Positions 58,304 to 64,000 of a stretch of 64,000 nucleotides of DNA are shown piece by piece (position 1 is the first letter of the stretch; each line of letters starts with the position of its first letter). Under the pieces are notes generated by a model. That model did not search any database. It was not told the DNA's origin and saw only the letters and a list, made by a program, of their open reading frames with translations. The stretch is taken from NCBI GenBank assembly GCA_050486545.1, contig JBJHDM010000004.1, positions 52,556 through 116,555 of the forward strand. Direction: 5' to 3'. The stretch is from DAOMNN01 sp050486545. Lineage in GTDB: Bacteria > Pseudomonadota > Gammaproteobacteria > Burkholderiales > Rhodocyclaceae. Position numbers and translations under genes: made by a program.

Positions 58304-59191
58304 ATGAAAAGAGTTCTGATCGTTGGCTGCGGCGATGTCGCCCGTCGCGCGATTCCCTGGCTGGCAAGGCGTTTTCACGTGCTCGCGCTCGTGCGCAGCG
58401 GCGACGCGCAGGGTCCGTTGCGTGCATTGGGCGTGCGCCCCGTCGTGGCCGACCTCGACGATCGCGCGAGCCTGAAGCGTCTGGCAGGTCTCGCCGACAT
58501 TGTCCTGCACTTTGCCCCGCCGCCGGCAAAAGGGGATCGCGATCCCCGGATGCAGCGCCTGCTGGCCTGTCTTTCAAGCCGCGAAAGTCTACCACAGCGA
58601 ATCGTATACATAAGCACGACAGGGGTTTACGGCGACTGTCGCGGGGAGTGGGTGACCGAGACCCGTCCGTGCCGGGCGGTGACTGCGAGAGCACGGCGCA
58701 GGGTCGATGCCGAAGCGCGCTTGCGTCGTTTCGGCATGCGCAATCGCGTGCGGGTAAGTGTGTTGCGTGCGCCCGGGATCTATGCAGCCGACCGCCTGCC
58801 GCACGAGCGTCTGCTGCGCGGCGACCCGATTCTGGTCGAAGCCGAGGACGTCCACACCAATCACATCCATGCCGACGATCTGGCACGGCTGGCGTGTCTC
58901 GCAGCCTTCCGCGGCCGGCCCGGGCGGGTCTATAACGCGGTCGACGCCAGCGACATGAAGATGGGGGATTACTTCGAGTTCGCGGCCGACGCCCTGGGCC
59001 TGCCCCGCCCTCCACGGATGAGCCGCGATGCGCTTGGCGAGCGCATCTCCCCGATGGCCCTCTCGTTCATGTCCGAGTCACGACGGGTGTCCAATCGCAG
59101 GTTGCGGCAGGAACTCTGCCCGCAGCTGTTGTATCCGACCGTGCGCGAAGGATTCGCCGCCGCCAATTGCCCCAAAGGAGAAACTGCCTGA
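58304..59191 (+). CDS. NAD(P)-dependent epimerase/SDR-like protein (YeeZ-like)
   Basis: 295 residues. Rossmann start RVLIVGCGDVARRAIPWLA (GCGDVA instead of the usual GxxGxxG), YISTTGVYGD in the catalytic region (Tyr present, Lys replaced), VLRAPGIYA, and HADDLARLACLAA. Extended SDR of the YeeZ type; substrate unknown. Its stop shares a base with the hemJ start (TGATG). Confidence 0.88.
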   Translation: MKRVLIVGCGDVARRAIPWLARRFHVLALVRSGDAQGPLRALGVRPVVADLDDRASLKRLAGLADIVLHFAPPPAKGDRDPRMQRLLACLSSRESLPQRIVYISTTGVYGDCRGEWVTETRPCRAVTARARRRVDAEARLRRFGMRNRVRVSVLRAPGIYAADRLPHERLLRGDPILVEAEDVHTNHIHADDLARLACLAAFRGRPGRVYNAVDASDMKMGDYFEFAADALGLPRPPRMSRDALGERISPMALSFMSESRRVSNRRLRQELCPQLLYPTVREGFAAANCPKGETA

Positions 59192-59601
59192 TGTTGACGA
59201 TCAAGGCCTTGCACATCGTGTTTGTCGTAAGCTGGTTCGCCGGTTTGTTCTATCTTCCACGGATTTTCGTCAATCATGCGATGACCGAGGATCCCGGCGT
59301 TCGCGAACGGCTTGCGATGATGGAGTACAAGCTCTACCGGTTCATGACGCCGATCGGCATCATCGCCGTCGGCCTTGGGCTGTGGCTGGCGTACGGATAC
59401 GGTTTCGGGGGCGGGTGGCTGCATGTAAAGACGACGCTCGTGATCTTCCTGATCGCCTACCACCTTTACTGCGGAAAGCTGATGCGCGATTTCGCGACGG
59501 GACGAAATACCCGCAGCCACGTGTGGTTCCGCGTATTCAACGAGGTGCCGGTCTTCGTGCTGATCGCGGTTGTGTTCCTGACCGTGCTCAAACCCTTCTG
59601 A
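59191..59601 (+). CDS. hemJ: HemJ-type protoporphyrinogen oxidase
   Basis: 136 residues, four helices. HIVFVVSWFAGLFYLPRIFVNHA at the N-terminus (with the conserved His) and HVKTTLVIFLIAYHLYCGK (conserved Lys) are the hallmark blocks of HemJ, which oxidises protoporphyrinogen IX in haem synthesis. AAAGGAG ribosome site; ATG at 59191. Earlier TTG start would not add conserved sequence. Confidence 0.93.
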   Translation: MLTIKALHIVFVVSWFAGLFYLPRIFVNHAMTEDPGVRERLAMMEYKLYRFMTPIGIIAVGLGLWLAYGYGFGGGWLHVKTTLVIFLIAYHLYCGKLMRDFATGRNTRSHVWFRVFNEVPVFVLIAVVFLTVLKPF

Positions 59602-59608
59602 GTTTTCC

Positions 59609-60760
59609 ATGACCGAGTATTTTTTTGCGCCGTGTCCGCGCGGCCTCGAGGAAGCGTTGGCGGAGGAACTGACCGCCCTGGGCGGCAAGGACCTCGAGCC
59701 GACGCCGGGTGGCGTGGCGTTTCGCTGCGACTGGCCGACGGCCTATTGCGTCAATCTCGAAAGCCGCATCGCGACACGTGTGCTGTGGCGTGTGGCGCAG
59801 GGTCGCTATCGCGGCGAGGAGGATCTCTACCGCCTGGCCTATGGCGCGACCTGGGCCAAGTGGTTTACCCCCGACGATACGATCCGGGTCTATGTCACCG
59901 CGCGGCGCTCACCGCTGAAGAGCCTCGAGTTCGTGACGCTGCGGATCAAGGATGCCGTCTGCGATCATTTCCGGACGGTGACGTCGCGGCGGCCCAGCGT
60001 CGATACCGCGGATCCGCAGATTCGCATCCACGCCTATCTGACCCGGGACAGTGCGGCGTTGTATCTCGATACGTCCGGCGAACCCTTGTACAAGCGGGGA
60101 TTCAAGCATGCGGCGGTCGAGGCGCCCCTGAAGGAGAATCTGGCTGCGGGCATCCTTCGCCTTTCTGGCTGGAAGCCGGGTGAGGCTTTTGTCGATCCGA
60201 TGTGCGGCAGCGGAACGTTTCTCATCGAGGCCGCGCAGATTGCGCTCGATGTCGCGCCCGGCCTTGGGCGACGCTTCGGGTTCGAACGTTTTCGGCACTT
60301 CGACCGCCCGGTGTGGCTGAAACTGCGTGGGGCGGCCGAAGCCCGCAGGCGCCCTCCCGTTCGTCTTGATATCTGGGGTTCGGATCTCGTTGGCGAGCAG
60401 GTGCGTCGTGCGGGGGTCAATCTCGAGGCAGCCGGGCTCGGAGGGTGCATCGAGCTGAAGCGGGCCGATTTCGTCGAACTCGACCCCCCCGCCGATCAGG
60501 GTGTGCTCGTGACCAACCCGCCCTACGGGGTTCGCATCGGAGAGGCGGAAGCGCTGGCCGAGGCCTACCCGAGATGGGGGGATGCGCTCAAGCGTAACTG
60601 GTCCGGATGGCGGTGTTTCCTGCTCAGTGCGGACGCTGCATTCCCGAAGGCGATCGGCTTGAAGGCAAGTCGGCGCACGCCGCTATTCAACGGCGCGCTC
60701 GAATGCCGCTTGTTCGAGTACCGGATGTTTGCCGGCAGCGTGCGCGAACGCAAGCTCTGA
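59609..60760 (+). CDS. rlmL: THUMP-domain RNA methyltransferase (RlmL N-terminal type)
   Basis: 383 residues, equivalent to the m2G2445 half of E. coli RlmKL. THUMP domain (residues ~45-155), then the SAM fold with FVDPMCGSGTFLIEAAQIA and the catalytic NPPYGVRIGE. The RlmK half is missing, as in many betaproteobacteria. Seven bases after hemJ; convergent with pilU. Confidence 0.93.
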   Translation: MTEYFFAPCPRGLEEALAEELTALGGKDLEPTPGGVAFRCDWPTAYCVNLESRIATRVLWRVAQGRYRGEEDLYRLAYGATWAKWFTPDDTIRVYVTARRSPLKSLEFVTLRIKDAVCDHFRTVTSRRPSVDTADPQIRIHAYLTRDSAALYLDTSGEPLYKRGFKHAAVEAPLKENLAAGILRLSGWKPGEAFVDPMCGSGTFLIEAAQIALDVAPGLGRRFGFERFRHFDRPVWLKLRGAAEARRRPPVRLDIWGSDLVGEQVRRAGVNLEAAGLGGCIELKRADFVELDPPADQGVLVTNPPYGVRIGEAEALAEAYPRWGDALKRNWSGWRCFLLSADAAFPKAIGLKASRRTPLFNGALECRLFEYRMFAGSVRERKL

Positions 60761-60776
60761 TCCGGCAGGACCGGCT

Positions 60777-61910
60777 TCAGACGATGTCGAGGTTCTGCGT
60801 GCCGGAGATGAAGTCCCGTTCGCCGTGCTTGCTGTGCAGCTTGATCTGCAGGCGCAGGTCGTTGACGGAGTCGGCGTTGCGCAGCGCGTCTTCGTAGGTG
60901 ATCAGTTCTTCCTCGTAGAGCTGGAACAGACTCTGGTCGAAGGTCTGCATCCCCAGTTCGGTCGAGCGCTTCATGACCTCCTTGATCCCGGGGACCTCTC
61001 CCTTGAAGATGAGGTCCGAGATCAGTGGCGAGTTGAGCAGGATCTCGACGGCGGGAACCCGGCCCTTGCGGTCCTTCAATGGCAGCAGGCGCTGGGAGAT
61101 CATCGCCCGGATGTTGAGTGACAGGTCCATCAACAATTGCTGTCGACGGTCTTCCGGGAAGAAGTTGATGATGCGGTCGAGTGCCTGGTTGGTGCTGTTC
61201 GCGTGCAACGTCGCCAGGCACAAATGGCCGGTTTCGGCGAATGCGATCGCATAGTCCATCGTTTCGCGATCGCGGATCTCGCCCATGAGGATCACGTCGG
61301 GTGCCTGGCGCAACGTGTTCTTCAGGGCGACTTCCCAACTGTCGGTATCGATGCCGAGTTCGCGCTGGGTGACGATGCAGTTCTTGTGCTGGTGAACGTA
61401 TTCGATCGGGTCCTCGACCGTGATGATGTGACCGTAGGAGTGCTCGTTGCGGAAGTCGACCATGGCCGCAAGCGAGGTCGTCTTGCCGGTCCCGGTGCCG
61501 CCGACGAAGATGACCAGCCCGCGCTTGGTCATCGCCACGTCCTTGAGGACGGCGGGCAGGCCGAGTTCGTCCAGGGTCGGGATTTTCTGTGCGATCGTGC
61601 GCAGCACCAGTCCGACCCGCCCCTGCTGGATGCAGGCGTTCGCACGGAAGCGGCCGATGCCGGCCGGGGAAATCGCGAAGTTGCACTCCTTGGTCGCTTC
61701 GAATTCCGCGGCCTGGCGGTCGTTCATGATCGCGCGCGCCAGTTCCGACGTATGTTGCGGCGTGAGAACCTGGTTCGACTGCGGGACGATGCGTCCGTCG
61801 ACCTTGATCGCAGGCGGGAAGCCGGCGCTGATGAAGAGGTCGGACCCGTTCTTCTGCACCATGAGCTTGAGCAGATCCTGCATGAACTTGAGTGCCTGAT
61901 CGCGTTCCAT
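60777..61910 (-). CDS. pilU: Type IV pilus retraction ATPase PilU
   Basis: 377 residues from the ATG at 61910. Walker A FVGGTGTGKTTSLAAM, Asp box ITVEDPIEYVHQHK, Walker B PDVILMGEIRDRETMDYA and His box CLATLHANSTNQALDR. The C-terminal ~20 residues beyond the PilT core (KLHSKHGERDFISGTQNLD) and FEATKECNFAIS favour PilU. It works with PilT in twitching motility. Seventy-six bases after pilT. Confidence 0.95.
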   Translation of the reverse strand: MERDQALKFMQDLLKLMVQKNGSDLFISAGFPPAIKVDGRIVPQSNQVLTPQHTSELARAIMNDRQAAEFEATKECNFAISPAGIGRFRANACIQQGRVGLVLRTIAQKIPTLDELGLPAVLKDVAMTKRGLVIFVGGTGTGKTTSLAAMVDFRNEHSYGHIITVEDPIEYVHQHKNCIVTQRELGIDTDSWEVALKNTLRQAPDVILMGEIRDRETMDYAIAFAETGHLCLATLHANSTNQALDRIINFFPEDRRQQLLMDLSLNIRAMISQRLLPLKDRKGRVPAVEILLNSPLISDLIFKGEVPGIKEVMKRSTELGMQTFDQSLFQLYEEELITYEDALRNADSVNDLRLQIKLHSKHGERDFISGTQNLDIV

Positions 61911-61986
61911 TCGTGAATCTCCGGGTCCGGTGATACCGGGTTCTAGGGGTGAGCCGTTCGCCTGTCGCGACGTTGCGGGGGGCGTC

Positions 61987-63030
61987 TTATCCGGCGAAAT
62001 TGTCCTTGTTCTGGGCGCGCATGCGGGCCTCGCTGACCGAGACCACGTTGCGCCGGACGAGGTCGGCAAGGCACTGGTCGAGGGTCTGCATGCCCAGGCT
62101 CTGGCCGGTCTGGATGGCCGAGTACATCTGTGCCACCTTGTTCTCGCGGATGAGATTGCGGATCGCCGGCGAGCCGATCATGATCTCGTGCGCGGCCACG
62201 CGGCCCGAGCCGTCCTTGGTCTTGAGCAGGGTCTGCGCGATGACCGCACGCAGCGACTCGGACAGCATCGCGCGCACCATGTCCTTCTCCTCGGCGGGAA
62301 ACACGTCGATGATGCGGTCGATCGTCTTGGCGGCCGAAGAGGTGTGAAGGGTGCCGAACACCAGGTGCCCGGTTTCCGCCCCGGTCAGCGCCAGACGGAT
62401 CGTCTCCAGGTCGCGCATCTCGCCCACGAGGATCACGTCCGGGTCTTCGCGGAGCGCCGAGCGCAGCGCGTTGTTGAACGACAGCGTGTCGCGATGGACT
62501 TCGCGCTGGTTGATCAGGCAGCGCTTGGACGTGTGCACGAACTCGATCGGGTCCTCGATCGTCAGGATGTGCGCGTACTGGTTCTCGTTGACGTAGTCGA
62601 TCATCGCCGCCAGCGTCGTCGACTTGCCCGAGCCGGTCGGGCCGGTCACGAGCACGATGCCGCGTGGCTGGTCGGCGATCTCCTTGAAGATCTTCGGTGC
62701 GTTCAGCTCCTCGAGGGTCAGCACCTTGGATGGAATCGTCCGGAACACGGCGGATGCGCCGCGGTTCTGGTTGAACGCGTTGACTCGAAAGCGTGCGAGG
62801 TTCGGTATCTCGAACGAGAAGTCGCACTCCAGTACTTCCTCGAACTGCTTGCGCTGGGAGTCGTTCATGATGTCGTACACCATGCCGTGCACGTCCTTGT
62901 GCTCCATCGGCGGCAGGTTGATCCGGCGCACGTCCCCGTTGACCCGGATCATCGGCGGCAGTCCGGAGGAGAGGTGGAGGTCGGAGGCCTTGTTCTTGAC
63001 CGAGAAGGCGAGCAGTTCAGTGATGTCCAT
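61987..63030 (-). CDS. pilT: Type IV pilus retraction ATPase PilT
   Basis: 347 residues. Start at MDITELLAFSVKNKASDLHLS, typical of PilT. Walker A LVTGPTGSGKSTTLAAM, Asp box LTIEDPIEFVHTSKR, Walker B DPDVILVGEMRDLETI, His box GTLHTSSAAKTIDR, and AIRNLIRENK near the C-terminus (AIRNLIRE is needed for retraction). Divergent from yggS. Confidence 0.97.
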   Translation of the reverse strand: MDITELLAFSVKNKASDLHLSSGLPPMIRVNGDVRRINLPPMEHKDVHGMVYDIMNDSQRKQFEEVLECDFSFEIPNLARFRVNAFNQNRGASAVFRTIPSKVLTLEELNAPKIFKEIADQPRGIVLVTGPTGSGKSTTLAAMIDYVNENQYAHILTIEDPIEFVHTSKRCLINQREVHRDTLSFNNALRSALREDPDVILVGEMRDLETIRLALTGAETGHLVFGTLHTSSAAKTIDRIIDVFPAEEKDMVRAMLSESLRAVIAQTLLKTKDGSGRVAAHEIMIGSPAIRNLIRENKVAQMYSAIQTGQSLGMQTLDQCLADLVRRNVVSVSEARMRAQNKDNFAG

Positions 63031-63131
63031 GAGGTCCTGGCGAGGGCTGCGGAGGATTGAACGGCGGGAATGAGCTGCGAACGGCGGTGCTATACTGCCT
63101 TCGCTCTGGTTCGGCTCCCGGCTATCGTTAT

Positions 63132-63827
63132 ATGACATCAATCCCCGCGAACTTGCAAGCCGTATGCGCGCGGGTGGCCGCCGCAGCGCGGGCGGCAGGC
63201 CGCGATCCCGGTGACATCCGCGTGCTGGCGGTCAGCAAGACCTGGTCTGCCGAGGTGGTTCGCGCCGCGGCGGCGGCCGGACAGAGAGCGTTCGGGGAGA
63301 ACTACGTGCAGGAGGGTGTCGACAAGATCGGGCAGCTTCGCGATCTCGCACTCGAATGGCATTTCATCGGTCCGTTGCAGAGCAACAAGTCGCGAGCCGT
63401 CGCCATGCATTTCGACTGGGTGCACTCGGTCGATCGTGCGAAGCTGGCCGAGCGTCTATCGGCCCAGCGCGATCCCGCGCGCGGCCCCCTCGACGTGTGC
63501 ATCCAGGTCAATGTTGGCGGCGAGGCGAGCAAAAGCGGTGTTTCCCCCGACGAGGTTCCGGCACTGGCCCGGGTCGTGTCGTCGTTGCCGCGGTTGCGGC
63601 TTCGCGGGCTGATGTGCATCCCCGAGGCGGAGGGTGGCGAGGCACTGCTGCGGGAGCGTTTTCGCAGCCTGCGGAACCAGATGGAGAAGCTGAACGAGGA
63701 CGGCTACGCGCTCGATACGTTGTCGATGGGAATGACCGACGACCTGGAGCTCGCGATTGCCGAAGGCAGCACGATGGTCCGGGTCGGCACTGCGATCTTC
63801 GGTGCGCGAAACCGGCCGGGAGGATGA
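63132..63827 (+). CDS. yggS: YggS-family pyridoxal-phosphate homeostasis protein
   Basis: 231 residues. Single TIM-barrel with the PLP-binding Lys in IRVLAVSKTWSAE, and AFGENYVQEGVDKI, WHFIGPLQSNKSR, LRGLMCIPE, and LSMGMTDDLELAI. Binds PLP without known enzyme activity and keeps the vitamer pool balanced. Precedes proC by 7 bases, a conserved order next to pilT. Confidence 0.95.
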   Translation: MTSIPANLQAVCARVAAAARAAGRDPGDIRVLAVSKTWSAEVVRAAAAAGQRAFGENYVQEGVDKIGQLRDLALEWHFIGPLQSNKSRAVAMHFDWVHSVDRAKLAERLSAQRDPARGPLDVCIQVNVGGEASKSGVSPDEVPALARVVSSLPRLRLRGLMCIPEAEGGEALLRERFRSLRNQMEKLNEDGYALDTLSMGMTDDLELAIAEGSTMVRVGTAIFGARNRPGG

Positions 63828-63834
63828 ACGGGTG

Positions 63835-64000
63835 ATGGAACAGGTAAGGGTGTCCTTCGTAGGGGGCGGCAACATGGCGAGCGCGCTGATCGGCGGCATG
63901 CTCGACCGGGGGTTTTCGCCTGGGCAGATCCAGGTCGTCGAGCCCTCTGGCCCGAATCGCGAGCGCCTTGTGCGCGAGTTCGGCGTGCGCGCGGTCGAGG
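63835..64000 (+). CDS. proC: Pyrroline-5-carboxylate reductase, N-terminal part (truncated by window)
   Basis: The first 55 codons are present. VSFVGGGNMASALIGGMLDRG is the NADPH-binding Rossmann start of ProC, the last enzyme of proline synthesis. The ATG at 63835 is used; an in-frame GTG one codon earlier is possible. Position after yggS supports the call. Confidence 0.9.
   Translation, partial: MEQVRVSFVGGGNMASALIGGMLDRGFSPGQIQVVEPSGPNRERLVREFGVRAVE

Noticed and set aside
1..64000. tRNA, rRNA, prophage or insertion sequence
   Set aside because: No tRNA cloverleaf, integrase, transposase, capsid gene or terminal repeat was recognised by eye; a tRNAscan and ISfinder run would settle it.

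Overview
The window is GC-rich chromosomal DNA from a Gram-negative bacterium, most probably a betaproteobacterium of the Rhodocyclales type (Azoarcus/Thauera-like). That placement is an inference. It rests on the pilU, pilT, yggS, proC gene order at the right end, 6S RNA just after zapA, a full TonB/ExbB/ExbD set with TonB-dependent receptors, a di-haem peroxidase behind an FNR-like site, and overall codon use. No phage, insertion sequence, CRISPR array, rRNA or tRNA was seen; almost all of it is dense, translationally coupled chromosomal operons.

Left part (1-24 kb), metals, tetrapyrroles and iron. The window opens inside a CobN-family gene that ends in a hydrophobic anchor. It is followed by a TonB-dependent receptor, an ExbB-like channel protein and a DUF2149 protein that looks like an ExbD analogue. 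A cobalamin riboswitch with its own promoter then controls cobO. Next, on the minus strand, come an ion permease, a FecA-like receptor with a Fur-type promoter, and a macA-macB-nodT efflux operon. A di-haem cytochrome c peroxidase with an FNR-like site and a Fur-family regulator follow. The hemP-bfd-bfr-(41 aa)-tonB-exbB-exbD group starts at a Fur-box promoter. An FAH-family hydrolase, malonyl-CoA decarboxylase and a NarL-type two-component pair end this part.

Middle (24-41 kb), housekeeping and a carboxylate-transport regulon. lgt, yceH, ilvD, a zapB-like gene, zapA and 6S RNA are followed by a conserved unknown gene. Then comes a DEDDh exonuclease/CBS/DUF294 fusion, and a sodium:solute symporter with its DUF4212 partner. 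The symporter operon has a near-perfect sigma-54 promoter and two upstream palindromes. The adjacent CbrA/CbrB-like kinase and sigma-54 activator, with a small overlapping cbrX-like gene, carry a third copy of the same palindrome, which suggests one regulatory circuit. EVE-domain, TSUP and LysE genes follow.

Right part (41-64 kb), zinc, signalling and type IV pili. znuABC plus an overlapping 54-aa membrane protein is divergent from a zrgA-like His/Asp-repeat protein, an ABC ATPase, an FtsX-type permease and a DUF3299 protein. A Zur-like palindrome lies between the two operons. After a PilZ gene, queF, a thioredoxin-fold DUF255 protein and a cytochrome c come three adjacent signalling proteins: REC-PAS-GGDEF-EAL, HDOD-histidine kinase and degenerate EAL-HDOD. 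The end holds a ferredoxin reductase, an epimerase-like protein, hemJ, an rlmL-type methyltransferase, pilU, pilT, yggS and the start of proC.
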